Shown here: positions 27,500 through 37,002 of the stretch, piece by piece
How the letters are laid out: each line of letters opens with the position of its first letter
How positions within the stretch are numbered: the stretch's first letter is position 1
Source of the DNA: a bacterium
GTDB lineage: Bacteria > Babelota > Babeliae > Babelales > Vermiphilaceae
Length of the DNA: 64,000 nt
Assembly: GCA_016699125.1 (NCBI GenBank)
Contig: CP064961.1
Location: 682,001 to 746,000 of the forward strand
Reading direction: 5' to 3'
Position numbers and translations under genes: made by a program
Notes under the pieces: model-generated
Databases searched by the model: none
Seen by the model: the letters and a program-made list of their open reading frames with translations, nothing else
Told to the model about the DNA's origin: nothing

Positions 27500-28486
27500 C
27501 TATTTTTTTGTAAACGGTTGCCGAGAAAATACAAACTTTGTAAAAATTAACCTATTTTCTGGTGGGATATTACCACGTTCATAAAGTGTTTGAAGATAAC
27601 GACTCATCGCATGAGCCTTCAAAAAGAAAAACCGTTTTTGCGGTTTTAAGATTACAATAGGCTCAGGAAAAACTAATCCCCGACAGGTCGGATTAAAAGG
27701 AGCAGGATCACCAGAATGATGAAATGCCGTAGTACTAATGTTCTGAGTAGCCAGCCAACTGTTAAAAAAAGCACAGCCAACTGGTGGCGCACCGAACGTA
27801 AAAAGCTTAATGTTCGTTAACTCAGTCAACACCGTTCGCATATATCCGGCAGCAAGTGTTGCAACAGCACCTCCCAAACTATGCCCAGTCACTACAACTT
27901 TCCAATCGTCCATCTGATGCTGTAATCGCAGCTCTTTGATGATATTGTTAATGGCATCCGCAGCATTTTTAAGAATCGCAAGGTACCCAGCATGTACTTT
28001 TATACTCATATCATTAATAAAAAATGGTTGTTTTTTTTTAAAATTAAGATTGTGGAACCAATCCAAGAGCCTTTTCGAACCACGAAAGCTCATGATAATA
28101 GTTTTTTGCTCACTGTTGTATGCAAACATACCCACAAGCATCTTTTTTGAACAATGTTTCCAGTCTGACTTTCCAACGCACGCCAGAATGGGCCTAAACT
28201 GCCACCCGGCAATCAATTGCTTGTTTGAAATATATTTTTCTAAAAAGAGATACCGCTTAATGATCGGTACTGCACAGACTTTTTTAAAATCAATAGCAAA
28301 ATTAACATCATTTTGATCATCTGATGAAAGATCATACAAACTAAATGCCTGCCCAACAAGCATCGCATGATGAGCAGCATTTATCTCTTCCGGATACACG
28401 ACAGAGGCGGATTCGGCAACAAATACTGAAGACATAATACAACTACTTAAAAAAATATATAAAAGCATTTTTACTACTTTTTTCAT
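27500..28486 (-). CDS. Secreted class 3 lipase-like alpha/beta hydrolase
   Basis: A 328-residue protein with a signal peptide ending near residue 26 (VFVAESAS). The nucleophile motif GHSLGG is at 201-206 (Ser203); GDPAPFNP (Asp260) and AHAMSRY (His292) give a plausible triad, and SFRGS (133-137) is the oxyanion strand. This is the class 3 (fungal-type) lipase fold, found in several secreted bacterial effectors. Expected activity is hydrolysis of acylglycerols or phospholipids outside the cytoplasm; the substrate is inference. Confidence 0.85.
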   Translation of the reverse strand: MKKVVKMLLYIFLSSCIMSSVFVAESASVVYPEEINAAHHAMLVGQAFSLYDLSSDDQNDVNFAIDFKKVCAVPIIKRYLFLEKYISNKQLIAGWQFRPILACVGKSDWKHCSKKMLVGMFAYNSEQKTIIMSFRGSKRLLDWFHNLNFKKKQPFFINDMSIKVHAGYLAILKNAADAINNIIKELRLQHQMDDWKVVVTGHSLGGAVATLAAGYMRTVLTELTNIKLFTFGAPPVGCAFFNSWLATQNISTTAFHHSGDPAPFNPTCRGLVFPEPIVILKPQKRFFFLKAHAMSRYLQTLYERGNIPPENRLIFTKFVFSRQPFTKK

Positions 28487-28542
28487 AAAAAAATATCACG
28501 TAAAGTACTTTTTATCGTAACAACAAAACTGAAAAAAGCAAC

Positions 28543-28580
28543 AAAAAAGGGAAGTAATTTTACAACCACTTCCCTTTTTT
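28543..28580. terminator. Terminator after hppA
   Basis: AAAAAAGGGAAGT and ACTTCCCTTTTTT form a perfect 13-base stem with a 12-base loop, starting 17 bases beyond the hppA stop on the minus strand. Confidence 0.8.
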
Positions 28581-28596
28581 AAGGTATAACTACCGG

Positions 28597-30582
28597 TTAT
28601 ACAAGCACAAGCAGCAATGAAACAACCGACATAAGCTTTATCAAAATGTTCAATGCTGGACCGGAGGTATCTTTGAATGGATCACCAACCGTGTCACCAA
28701 TAACCGCAGCTTTATGAGTCACTGAACCCTTGCCACCAAGATTACCGGCTTCAATATATTTTTTAGCATTGTCCCACACACCACCACTGTTTGCCATCAT
28801 CAACGCAAGCACCACACCGGAAACGGTCGCTCCAATCAAAAGACCACCAAGCGCATATTTGCCAAAAGCAAAACGAACCAAAATTGGCAGACCTACTGAG
28901 ACTACACCAGGCAAAATCATCTCATACAGCGATGCCTGTGTGGCAATAACCACGCACTGTTTATAGTCAGGCAATGCTTCGCCTGCCATTAAACCAGGGA
29001 TCTCTTTGAACTGACGACGCACCTCTTTGACCATTTTCAAAGCAGCATCGCTCACCGAACGCATGGTAAAGGATGAGATCAAAAATGGAACCGTTGCTCC
29101 CACAAACATGCCTGTCATGATAAATGGATCAAGCACATCAAGTACCTGAATAGCCGCTTCCTGACAATATGCTGAAAGCATTGCCAATGCGGTCAAAAGT
29201 GCAGAACCGATCGCAAAACCTTTTCCGATCGCCGCCGTTGTATTACCAAGCGCATCAAGTTTGTCGGTGATTGCTCGAACTTCAGGACCAAAGCCTGCCA
29301 TCTCTGAAATGCCACCCGCATTATCCGCAATCGGTCCGTATGCATCAACCGTCATGGTAATTCCCACTGTTGCTAACATAGCAACAGCAGCAAGTGATAC
29401 ACCATATAATCCACCAAGTTGATATGATGCCAATACAACACCAGAAAGCAGTACAACCGGCAATACGGTTGATTCCATGCCAACCGAAAGGCCATAAATC
29501 ACATTGGTCGCAGCCCCTGATTCAGAGCTTGCAGCAACCTTGTGTACCGGAGTACTGCCTGTGTAATATTCGGTGACCAGACCGATCACAACACCCGCAA
29601 CGCACCCCAAAACGATCGTTGCAAATAGTACTGTTTCAATACCAACAAAATACATATATCCGTACGCCATGCATAAAAAGATTCCGATTGCAACATAGGT
29701 CGCATTTCGAAGCATCGCCGCCGGTTCAGATTTGAGAACCAGATTCGACATAAGTCCAGCCAACGATGAAAACATTCCCATCGCAGCAAGCACAAGCGGC
29801 AACAACACATAAATTGGATCTGATTTTCCCGTATTTAATGCAAGAATAATGGTTGAAACCAACGCACCGACGTACGATTCATAAATATCTGCGCCCATGC
29901 CCGCGGTGTCACCCACACAATCACCAACGTTATCTGCAATCACTGCAGGATTTCGGGGATCATCTTCCGGAATGCCCACTTCAACTTTGCCAACCAGGTC
30001 AGCACCAACGTCAGCAGATTTGGTAAAAATACCACCACCGACACGTGCAAAAAAGGCTACCAGACTCGCGCCAAGTGAAAAACAGGTCAAAATGGTGACA
30101 AAATGTTCATGTGCTGAAAATGTATAAAACAGTGCACTCAGACATAAAAGACCAAAGCTTGCAACCGCAAAACCCATCACGCCACCACCAAAAAACGCCA
30201 TCAAAAAGGCTTCGTGTTCACCCTTTTCTTTTGCTTGCATAGTAGTACGGACGTTTGCCATCGTCGCCGCACGCATGCCAACAAAACCGGTCAACATTGA
30301 CGACAACGCACCTAACGCGAATGAACCAGTTGCAAAAAATGTTTTAAAAATAACGCCAAGTAACAGACCAACCAACAGTACCATGAACGAGATAATCTTG
30401 TATTCTTCTTTTAAAAACGCCATCGCGCCCTGACAGATCGCCTGTGCAATGTTTGCCGCACCCTTATGATTGACCGGCACCACATAAATAGATCTGAACA
30501 GAAATAAAACTGCTAACAGACCTAAACACCCAGCTGCTACAACAAACAGCAGTGTGTTCTGTAACCATACACTTTCTACCAT
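28597..30582 (-). CDS. hppA: Membrane-bound ion-translocating pyrophosphatase
   Basis: Couples pyrophosphate hydrolysis to H+ or Na+ export. The 661 residues form about 16 membrane helices. The catalytic motifs are present: [20 protein letters not shown]...[21 protein letters not shown] and [14 protein letters not shown]. In the segment [14 protein letters not shown] an Ala occupies the position that is Lys in K+-independent enzymes, so this is the K+-dependent type, which includes Na+ pumps. An AAGGAAG ribosome site precedes the ATG. It would save ATP by using pyrophosphate from biosynthesis. Confidence 0.95.
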   Translation of the reverse strand: MVESVWLQNTLLFVVAAGCLGLLAVLFLFRSIYVVPVNHKGAANIAQAICQGAMAFLKEEYKIISFMVLLVGLLLGVIFKTFFATGSFALGALSSMLTGFVGMRAATMANVRTTMQAKEKGEHEAFLMAFFGGGVMGFAVASFGLLCLSALFYTFSAHEHFVTILTCFSLGASLVAFFARVGGGIFTKSADVGADLVGKVEVGIPEDDPRNPAVIADNVGDCVGDTAGMGADIYESYVGALVSTIILALNTGKSDPIYVLLPLVLAAMGMFSSLAGLMSNLVLKSEPAAMLRNATYVAIGIFLCMAYGYMYFVGIETVLFATIVLGCVAGVVIGLVTEYYTGSTPVHKVAASSESGAATNVIYGLSVGMESTVLPVVLLSGVVLASYQLGGLYGVSLAAVAMLATVGITMTVDAYGPIADNAGGISEMAGFGPEVRAITDKLDALGNTTAAIGKGFAIGSALLTALAMLSAYCQEAAIQVLDVLDPFIMTGMFVGATVPFLISSFTMRSVSDAALKMVKEVRRQFKEIPGLMAGEALPDYKQCVVIATQASLYEMILPGVVSVGLPILVRFAFGKYALGGLLIGATVSGVVLALMMANSGGVWDNAKKYIEAGNLGGKGSVTHKAAVIGDTVGDPFKDTSGPALNILIKLMSVVSLLLVLV

Positions 30583-30611
30583 AGAATCTTCCTTGTAAAA
30601 AATAAGAAAAC

Positions 30612-30617
30612 ATTATA
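30612..30617 (-). promoter_or_regulatory. -10-like TATAAT before hppA
   Basis: A perfect TATAAT about 30 bases upstream of hppA on the minus strand. The only good -35 candidate (TTGGAC) is spaced too far, so only the -10 is supported. Confidence 0.3.
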
Positions 30618-30713
30618 ATTCAAACGTTTTAATAGTACGTCCAATGTTTGATTTTGTAAAGATTCAAACGTGAAAAGTTTTTTAGCTGAACACCGCTACT
30701 CTTTTTTTCTGAG

Positions 30714-31448
30714 TCACCGCTTTTTTGCAAACCATTTTTTGTAAATCACATAACCAGATAAAGCTGTGATTACACAAACATTGGTCAATACTGAGAGGGA
30801 AAATAAAAATTTTTGATAAGCTTTATCAAATGTTGACTCAAACTTATTCATCAACCAGTTTATCTTTTTGTTTAATTCCTGCATATCGCTATCAGAAGCG
30901 GCTTTGCTTAGTTTTTCAAGTTTTGCATAAGTATCAATATTATTGCGAATCTCCATAAAATATTTAACCCAAACAGAAGTTTGATGCAGAGGAAATAAAC
31001 ATCTATATTTAAGCGAAGATGAAAACTTTTTTACTTCATCTTTTTTCATATTAACGACAAAATCAATTTTTGACATTAAATTTTCATATAATTCTTTATA
31101 CCCATCAGCAATAGCCTGCACATCATTCTTTTGCACAGTATTTTCCGATTTTTGCAAACAGAAGCTAATTTTTTCACCAACCTCTTGAAAAGAAACAATT
31201 AGATCAACATAGGATTGAAGATTCTCCCAATTGATTCTCTTCATACAATCTTCATAGGATTTTAAGTTAACTTTCAGATCATCAAGCTCAGCATTGTCAA
31301 TCATTAGCGATGTTTTTGGCTCATCAAATTTAGAATTGCGAGGCAGCGCCGCATCTCCGAACAAAACATATTGAGCGTACCAATTCCAATCTATTGCTTG
31401 GCTACTCATAAAAAATATAGCGAAAGCAATGTATATGCATTTCTTCAC
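30714..31448 (-). CDS. Array protein 1: signal peptide, helical body, YKKWFAKK tail
   Basis: A 244-residue member of the tandem array; family not recognised. From a GTG at 31448 (GAG six bases upstream) it reads as a signal peptide (VKKCIYIAFAIFFMSSQA). The body is helical and charged. The C-terminus has a membrane helix (about 212-235) followed by YKKWFAKKR, the most compact tail in the set. An upstream in-frame GTG is less likely because it precedes the signal peptide. It is the last gene of the first array operon. Confidence 0.75.
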   Translation of the reverse strand: MKKCIYIAFAIFFMSSQAIDWNWYAQYVLFGDAALPRNSKFDEPKTSLMIDNAELDDLKVNLKSYEDCMKRINWENLQSYVDLIVSFQEVGEKISFCLQKSENTVQKNDVQAIADGYKELYENLMSKIDFVVNMKKDEVKKFSSSLKYRCLFPLHQTSVWVKYFMEIRNNIDTYAKLEKLSKAASDSDMQELNKKINWLMNKFESTFDKAYQKFLFSLSVLTNVCVITALSGYVIYKKWFAKKR

Positions 31449-31515
31449 AAAAATCTCGAGTAATAAAGCAATATACACACAGGTAGCTTACTCGACTACT
31501 ATCATTTTGGCAACT

Positions 31516-32598
31516 CTATGCAGTCATTTTTTTTGGCTCAAGCTCAAGTTCCTTTTTTGCATCCCATTTTTTATAGGCTGCATAACCGGCAGCTGCTGCA
31601 GCTGTAACTGTAGCGGAGATACTCAAGCATATTAATGCCACGCCTTTTTTCCACTTATACAATGCGGCGTTTGTAACCTTATCACACAAACCAATCAGTT
31701 CATCAATTTTGTGCTGCATAGAAGAATCAGCTGGTTTGAATTTTTTACTTTCACTTTTCACCTCTTCTGCACTCACTTGAATTTTTGCAAGCTCTTTCAA
31801 TGAAAACATAGATGTGTTTTTTAAAGCATCAGAATAACCAGAAATAACTGTACGCTTGGTAGCAAGATCGTCTAAAAACACATCGCCTGATTCATTTATC
31901 GTTTTTAAGATTTCAGGCTTTGTATTGTCCTGTTCTGTTTTACCTTGATGTCCATACTCTTGCGCAACGGTTTTTCGATACTCCTGCACGCAAAAAGTTT
32001 TATTAAGCCTGTTTTGTACATTGCGTAATTGGCCCTCTAAACCTTTTGACCATTCATATTCCGATATACTTGAAAAGAGTGTTTTTATCTCACCAAATTC
32101 TTCCAAAAGATTATCAGCTGCTTGTATCGCATTAATACAGTTATCTTTAACTTCAATCTGCTCAGACCTAAATGTTTCATCGTCAATAGCGTCACACAAA
32201 AAATTCAGCTTGGTAGCTTTATCATGAAACAACGAACCTATTTTGTCTTTAAGCTGTGTGGTCCGATTGTTCACATTCACACTCAGCACATCAAGCTCGT
32301 TACTTCTTGGATCAATAGTCTTTCTAAGTTCGATGTGTTTTTGCAATACAACAAAATCATTAAAAAGCCGTGATAACTTCTGGGCACCATCTACGGTAAG
32401 AGACGGCTGGTTGACTATATCATCCGTTTTCATTTCTGTTGAAATTTCAAAAGGAATACGAACAAATTCATCTGCACGCGCCTGCAGAGCAGCTAACTGC
32501 GTTCGCTCATCAGAATAAGGTTGGTTTTTTACAGGCTCAGAACAAAGTATAGGAACAAGCCATATAAAAAACACTGCATACATTCTTTTTTTAAACAT
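31516..32598 (-). CDS. Array protein 2: long form with KKWDAKK tail
   Basis: A 360-residue protein: signal peptide (MFKKRMYAVFFIWLVPILC), a long helical body, the shared module TSMFSLKELAKI at about 255, an Ala-rich membrane helix (SATVTAAAAAGYAAY) and the tail KKWDAKKELELEP. It is clearly homologous to the gene at 37606-38610: both have ARADE near residue 45, a QP.LTVD block and similar spacing. A 14-base hairpin covers its ribosome site. Confidence 0.8.
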   Translation of the reverse strand: MFKKRMYAVFFIWLVPILCSEPVKNQPYSDERTQLAALQARADEFVRIPFEISTEMKTDDIVNQPSLTVDGAQKLSRLFNDFVVLQKHIELRKTIDPRSNELDVLSVNVNNRTTQLKDKIGSLFHDKATKLNFLCDAIDDETFRSEQIEVKDNCINAIQAADNLLEEFGEIKTLFSSISEYEWSKGLEGQLRNVQNRLNKTFCVQEYRKTVAQEYGHQGKTEQDNTKPEILKTINESGDVFLDDLATKRTVISGYSDALKNTSMFSLKELAKIQVSAEEVKSESKKFKPADSSMQHKIDELIGLCDKVTNAALYKWKKGVALICLSISATVTAAAAAGYAAYKKWDAKKELELEPKKMTA

Positions 32599-32602
32599 AA
32601 AA

Positions 32603-32651
32603 AATCCTTTTGATACATGACATATTATCTTTTAAAAGTATCAAAAGGATT
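32603..32651 (-). promoter_or_regulatory. Hairpin over the ribosome site of array gene 2
   Basis: On the minus strand AATCCTTTTGATAC pairs perfectly with GTATCAAAAGGATT across a 21-base loop. The 3' arm contains the AAAGGA ribosome site and is followed by a run of six T and then the ATG. The structure could block translation, or terminate transcription just before the gene. Confidence 0.6.
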
Positions 32652-32770
32652 AATTTTTTCAAGTTTTACTGAAAGTTTTAAGTAAATAACATTATAAAAA
32701 CAGGTTTTTTGCACTTCAATTATTTAAATTTACTCAATGTATTTCACCCAAGAATCCCCCACCGAACTTA

Positions 32771-33502
32771 TTATGGAGCTTCATTTTGACCCGTTTTGAC
32801 CTGATCAGCTGTTTGGTCAAGCTCAGCTGCAACCTTCTTGGTAGACACCTTTTTTGGATACATTCTTTGATAGAGTGCATAAAAAGCAGCAGACACACAG
32901 GCAGCACCTAAACTGGCAAACAGTATCACATGGCGCTTAAAATGTTTTTCAGAAACTATGTTTAATAGGTGGACGATGAGCAGGTTAGTTTCTTTAATTT
33001 CCTTGTCACATTCAGGATCAGTTACTTGAAAAGCTGTATAATCAAAAAGTACTCTCGTTTGCAGTTTGTCAGCCTTTTTACTGTGCTCTTCCAACTTTTC
33101 GACTGACCATATTGAAGTATCTTCAGCCTCCTTTATGTGCATTGTAACAGCGTGTTTCTTTTCTTTTAACTTTTTCAAAACTTCATTTGTAGCATGCGAA
33201 ACAAGCTTTTTTAATGATTCAACTTTAACCTCTTTCTTTTGTTTTTCAATACCAGCAAGGTTTTCGATTAATTTTTGCTCGTCTTTAATCATCCTATGAT
33301 AGTGCAATATCCGCGCACCTAATCGCTGAATAGCAGATGAAGAATCAAGATCATAGTTTAAAGTGTTAAAAACCGCTTCAATAAGCCATAACTGTTTACC
33401 CCCCTTATAATCTTGCAATGATTTACCTACGCAATTCTGTATAGTTGCACCTATCAACAAAGATAAGAAACTAAAAACTATATTGTATGATATTTTTTTC
33501 AT
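32771..33502 (-). CDS. Array protein 3: divergent tail (YQRMYPKK)
   Basis: A 243-residue protein with a signal peptide (MKKISYNIVFSFLSLLIGA), a Lys-rich coiled-coil-like body, the shared element DTSIWSVEKLEEH and a membrane helix (LFASLGAACVSAAFYALY). The tail is a diverged form, YQRMYPKKVSTKK, with a longer polar end. It overlaps the gene at 33499 by the four bases ATGA, so the two are translationally coupled. Confidence 0.75.
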   Translation of the reverse strand: MKKISYNIVFSFLSLLIGATIQNCVGKSLQDYKGGKQLWLIEAVFNTLNYDLDSSSAIQRLGARILHYHRMIKDEQKLIENLAGIEKQKKEVKVESLKKLVSHATNEVLKKLKEKKHAVTMHIKEAEDTSIWSVEKLEEHSKKADKLQTRVLFDYTAFQVTDPECDKEIKETNLLIVHLLNIVSEKHFKRHVILFASLGAACVSAAFYALYQRMYPKKVSTKKVAAELDQTADQVKTGQNEAP

Positions 33503-34803
33503 AGAAGCCCCTTGATTACACCATTTTGATCCGATAAACCAATCTGTTTTACATCCTGTTCATCAAAAACTTGGTGATTACTGTTGCCATTTTCAAACCA
33601 TGTTTTATAAATAGCATACCCAGCAGCAGCTGTTGCAGCTACGCCAGTTGCAATAAGCGCGACTCCGCATTTTACTTTATAGAGACCCAACTGAATAATC
33701 CTGTCATATGGCTTATTCAGTTGTTTGCTTTTAAAAGCTGCTTCACCATTCACTGGAAAATCTTCATTAATTTCAGCTCTTACATCTTTAACAGTTTCTA
33801 TAATTTCTGAAATTTTTGAAAATTGAAACATTGAAATATCTTCAAGCTCTTTTTCCAATTTTTTATACTTCTCATCAACCAGCCTTAAATACCACATCAA
33901 CCTTCGCGACTGTCTTTCATCATCATTGTTTTCAGATGACATACCCGACCCTGAAAATGTATTTTGCATTGCATTATTGTTTTTTTGATCATTCGATTGA
34001 CCAACCATTGACGTCTGACCTGAAACAGGAGTTTCAGGATTCAACACAGGTGGAGCCAAAAGGATTGTTGCTTTCCAATCTTTATATTTTTGTAAATCCC
34101 CTGTGGTCTCTTTTTGAATATTACCCAATAACCTACCTAGATAGCGTTTGAAATTTTTAGCCCCTAATGCACCTGAAATTATAGCCTCACACTGCTTAAT
34201 TTCATCCAAAAGATTAACAAAATTAAGCTCTATAGTATCGTTATCAAAAAGTTGTTCCCTTTCAGCTTGACTATACGCATTTACATTAACTTGAAGCCGC
34301 CATTGCAAATGCGATCTTTTTAACCCTAAACCTTCAATTACATTTTTAAACTCTTGTTCGTAGGCCTCAACAGACTCATCTACTTCTTTAAATAGATCAT
34401 TTATGTTTCGATTATTCGAAAGAATATCAGGCGAAATAACCTTCTTTTTACCTTCAATATCTTTTTTTAAGGCATTCAATGGTACAAAAATACGCCCTAT
34501 TTCTTTGCACCGTTCAACATTTGATTCTATTTTTTTTATTTTTAAAAATTGAGCGTCAAAATTTTTAATTGCTTCATCACTCTCTTTTAAAAAATCAATA
34601 TTTTTTTGATTTTCTTCTTCGAAATATTTTTGAAAAGCATCACTGGATGCTGATGAACTGTTTTGCAAAGTTGAACTTTTCCCAGTCAATGTTAAATCAG
34701 CTGTTTGGCCATCTGTTTTTTCACCAGATTCACTACAAAAAGTAAATCCGGAAAACAATAATAAGGTTAACCCCATTCTTTTACTTTTATCCAAGATAAA
34801 CAT
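33499..34803 (-). CDS. Array protein 4: longest member with disordered linker
   Basis: A 434-residue protein: N-terminal signal (SKRMGLTLLLFSGFTFC), helical body, then a Ser/Asn/Gln-rich linker (about 250-295) and the module LEDISMFQFSKISEI, PYDRII and a membrane helix (ALIATGVAATAAAGYAIY). The tail is YKTWFENGN, lacking the basic AKK. It shares domain order with the gene at 40086, including a linker at the same place, so they are paralogues in the two operons. Confidence 0.78.
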   Translation of the reverse strand: MFILDKSKRMGLTLLLFSGFTFCSESGEKTDGQTADLTLTGKSSTLQNSSSASSDAFQKYFEEENQKNIDFLKESDEAIKNFDAQFLKIKKIESNVERCKEIGRIFVPLNALKKDIEGKKKVISPDILSNNRNINDLFKEVDESVEAYEQEFKNVIEGLGLKRSHLQWRLQVNVNAYSQAEREQLFDNDTIELNFVNLLDEIKQCEAIISGALGAKNFKRYLGRLLGNIQKETTGDLQKYKDWKATILLAPPVLNPETPVSGQTSMVGQSNDQKNNNAMQNTFSGSGMSSENNDDERQSRRLMWYLRLVDEKYKKLEKELEDISMFQFSKISEIIETVKDVRAEINEDFPVNGEAAFKSKQLNKPYDRIIQLGLYKVKCGVALIATGVAATAAAGYAIYKTWFENGNSNHQVFDEQDVKQIGLSDQNGVIKGLL

Positions 34804-34842
34804 TCAGATTCCTTATCATCTATTATTTTTTTTAACTAATTG

Positions 34843-34888
34843 AACTTCTCACAGATTATTTCTTAAACTTCTCACAGATTATTTCTTA
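34843..34888. repeat. Tandem 23-bp duplication at the end of array gene 5
   Basis: The 23 bases starting AACTTCTCACAGATTATT occur twice in direct tandem. One copy includes the last codons and stop of the gene ending at 34872; the other lies in the spacer. It is a recent slippage-type duplication. Confidence 0.85.
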
Positions 34889-35600
34889 ATTTTTCTTTTT
34901 TGGCAAACCATTTTTTATACGTAGCATAACCAAGAGCTGAAAGAGCAGCTCCACCTGCAATCGTAAGTCCTAAGAAATAGCTCATTTTTTTATGTACAAG
35001 GTCAAGCGGTAGCTTAAATATATTTTTTGCCTGTTCAGCATCTTTGGTCGCTATTTCAAAACTACGTTTATCTGAGTCTAAATTAAACATGTTTGCTTTG
35101 ATATCTTTGATTTGAAAATCAATAAAATTATTAATACCGTTAATACAGTTCCTTGCTTTCAAAAGTTTTAAAGGCGACACTATTGAAATCTCATCCACTT
35201 GAGACGATAATAAAGGTTGATCTATAGACTGCAATTTATCATACACCTCAGACAGAAAACGTACTTGAATTTCAGCTAAGAGTCCATTCAAAATATTTTT
35301 TTCATCTTGATTTGCATTGGCATGATACACCCGCTTAAAATCAATAAGTGCCTTATCATATTCTTCAGAAAGAGCTTTAAACTTATCCTCAAGCAAAAAG
35401 CATTTTTGCCTGTTTGCCAATTGTGCAATTTTTGGATCCAGACGCTTTCTTAGAGCTTCACCTGCATCCTTGAACCAGCGCTTTTTACCAAGCTCTAGTA
35501 TTAATTTTACTTCATTTGAATCTAAATCTTGTGAACAAAAAACCAAACTGTGCGCACACAACAATAAACTTAATCCCACAAACATTTTTTTATTAAACAT
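34872..35600 (-). CDS. Array protein 5: signal peptide and YKKWFAKK tail
   Basis: A 242-residue protein with a signal peptide (MFNKKMFVGLSLLLCAHSLVFC) nearly the same as that of the gene at 40086 (MFNKKMLLVFSLLCAHGFAF). The body is helical. A membrane helix (YFLGLTIAGGAALSALGYATY) and the tail YKKWFAKKEK end the protein. Function unknown; type I orientation with a short cytoplasmic tail is expected. Confidence 0.78.
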   Translation of the reverse strand: MFNKKMFVGLSLLLCAHSLVFCSQDLDSNEVKLILELGKKRWFKDAGEALRKRLDPKIAQLANRQKCFLLEDKFKALSEEYDKALIDFKRVYHANANQDEKNILNGLLAEIQVRFLSEVYDKLQSIDQPLLSSQVDEISIVSPLKLLKARNCINGINNFIDFQIKDIKANMFNLDSDKRSFEIATKDAEQAKNIFKLPLDLVHKKMSYFLGLTIAGGAALSALGYATYKKWFAKKEKLRNNL

Positions 35601-35621
35601 CAGATAATCCCTTCATTTCAA

Positions 35622-36266
35622 CTAAACTGTTTGCACGACTTCTTGCGCATTTCTCTTTTCATCTGTTTTCTTTTTTGCAACCCATCTGTTATAGGCTGCA
35701 AGACCAGCAGCAATCACCATACCTGTTGCCCCAACAACAATCGTTCCGCCTGCTGCTAACTTGTACATGATTAGGTTGCCAATACCGTTATACCGATTAA
35801 CCAAGGAACGGTTGAAAGAATCACAAAGCAGTTCTAATGTTGGAACAGTACGTTTGATCGTTTCAACACGTTTTTTAAGCTTTAATAAGGTTGAGAATGA
35901 AAATAGTGGAACCTTTTGTACTTCATCATACAACTCTTTAGACACTATTGCTTCATCGACAACATTTTTCCATCGCTTTTGACACTCTTGTATGTCATAT
36001 TTACATTTTATTTCATATAGTTCTTTAAGCAGTTGTTGAGCTTCTTCGCCGCTCAATTGACCCATATCATATACTTTTAGTATTGAAAGATCATCTGGTT
36101 GATCGGGTATTTGAGAAACATTTATTTCTACTTTACCCTTGAAATCTGGTTGTAACTCTCTCAACTTAACTGAATATTCCTCTGAATACACTGGTTGTTC
36201 CGAACCAAACGTCACAACCGGCACGCACAACAGACTGAACGCCATAAAAATCTTTTTACGAAACAT
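35622..36266 (-). CDS. Array protein 6: first gene of the first array operon
   Basis: A 214-residue protein with a signal peptide (MFRKKIFMAFSLLCVPVVTF), a short helical body, the shared module VPLFSFSTLLKLKKRVETI, a Gly/Ala-rich membrane helix (TIVVGATGMVIAAGLAAY) and the tail YNRWVAKKKTDEKR. An AAAGGA ribosome site and the 36304-36331 promoter lie directly upstream, so it leads the operon running down to 30714. Confidence 0.8.
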   Translation of the reverse strand: MFRKKIFMAFSLLCVPVVTFGSEQPVYSEEYSVKLRELQPDFKGKVEINVSQIPDQPDDLSILKVYDMGQLSGEEAQQLLKELYEIKCKYDIQECQKRWKNVVDEAIVSKELYDEVQKVPLFSFSTLLKLKKRVETIKRTVPTLELLCDSFNRSLVNRYNGIGNLIMYKLAAGGTIVVGATGMVIAAGLAAYNRWVAKKKTDEKRNAQEVVQTV

Positions 36267-36303
36267 GGAATAATCCTTTACTATTTTGAATCTATCCTAC
36301 TAT

Positions 36304-36331
36304 ATTCTAGCAAAAAAATTTAAAATTGCAA
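36304..36331 (-). promoter_or_regulatory. Promoter cassette of the first array operon
   Basis: TTGCAA (36326-36331), a 16-base spacer and TAGAAT (36304-36309) on the minus strand. About 75 bases from here to the ATG are almost the same as the region before the gene at 41171, including the ACTATTTTGAATCTAT stretch (plus-strand reading) and the spacer. Confidence 0.65.
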
Positions 36332-36385
36332 CTTTTACATTAACTTTTGAATGATAAAATGCCCAAAAAAGGAGAATACATGTTC

Positions 36386-36419
36386 TTTGTGGAGGGTTGC
36401 ATGCCCAACCCTCCACAAA
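36386..36419. repeat. 13-bp stem hairpin at the repeat edge
   Basis: TTTGTGGAGGGTT and AACCCTCCACAAA pair perfectly around an 8-base loop. Eight-base versions (GGAGGGTT and AACCCTCC) recur at 36619-36642 and 36848-36871. No T run follows on either strand, so a terminator is not supported. Confidence 0.7.
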
Positions 36420-36926
36420 AAACACATACTGTTAAAAACAAAAAAACAGTGATCATGAAACAAAATTCGAACATCCACCTTCATCTGCTTTCATACCTTT
36501 TTTTAAATCCAAAAAGAAGTGACCTTAGCAGCCGTCATGCGATCTGAATACGAAGTATTCAGGTCGCATGACGGCGTTAATGAAGCGATCAACCTGCACA
36601 GGTTGCACGGGGAGGGCTGGAGGGTTTCGTGCATAACCCTCCACAAAAAACACATAACTTTAAAAACAAAAAAAATAACGATCATAAAACAAAATTCGGA
36701 CCTCCACCTTCATCTGCTTTCATACCTTTTTTAAATCAAAAAAGAGTTGGCCTCAGCAGCCGTCATGCAATCTGAATACGAAGTAGTCAGGTCGCATATT
36801 CGGCGTTAATGAAGCGATCAACCTGCACAGGTTGCACGGGGAGGGTTGGAGGGTTTCGTGCATAACCCTCCACAAAAAACACATAATTTTAAAAATAAAA
36901 AAAATAACGATCATGAAACAACATTC
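36391..36926. repeat. Direct-repeat array, 228-229 bp unit, 2.3 copies
   Basis: Copy 1 spans 36391-36618, copy 2 36619-36847 and a partial copy 36848-36926. Each opens with the GGAGGGTT hairpin, then CACAAAAAACACATA and an A-rich stretch, then CCACCTTCATCTGCTTTCATACC, an inverted repeat and GCGTTAATGAAGCGATCAACC. Copies differ by scattered substitutions. The 736-base interval 36267-37002 is the only long gene-free stretch in the window; short open frames in it have no ribosome sites and are not called. Function unknown. Confidence 0.85.
36531..36575. repeat. Long inverted repeat inside repeat copy 1
   Basis: GCCGTCATGCGATCTGAATAC and its near-complement GTATTCAGGTCGCATGACGGC form a 21-base stem with one mismatch and a 3-base loop. 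The corresponding element in copy 2 (36759-36804) has several mismatches. Confidence 0.8.
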
Positions 36927-37002
36927 ACACAATCACTAAAAAAAGAAAAAATAGACATAGTAACCACGAAAGCTAGATTTTTAAGTAGACTGATCTTGTG
37001 TT

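Noticed and set aside
36386..36419. Terminator between the array operons
   Set aside because: The hairpin is strong, but no T run follows it directly on either strand.
36391..36926. Possible CRISPR array
   Set aside because: The units are about 228 bp and adjacent with no spacers, unlike CRISPR repeats.
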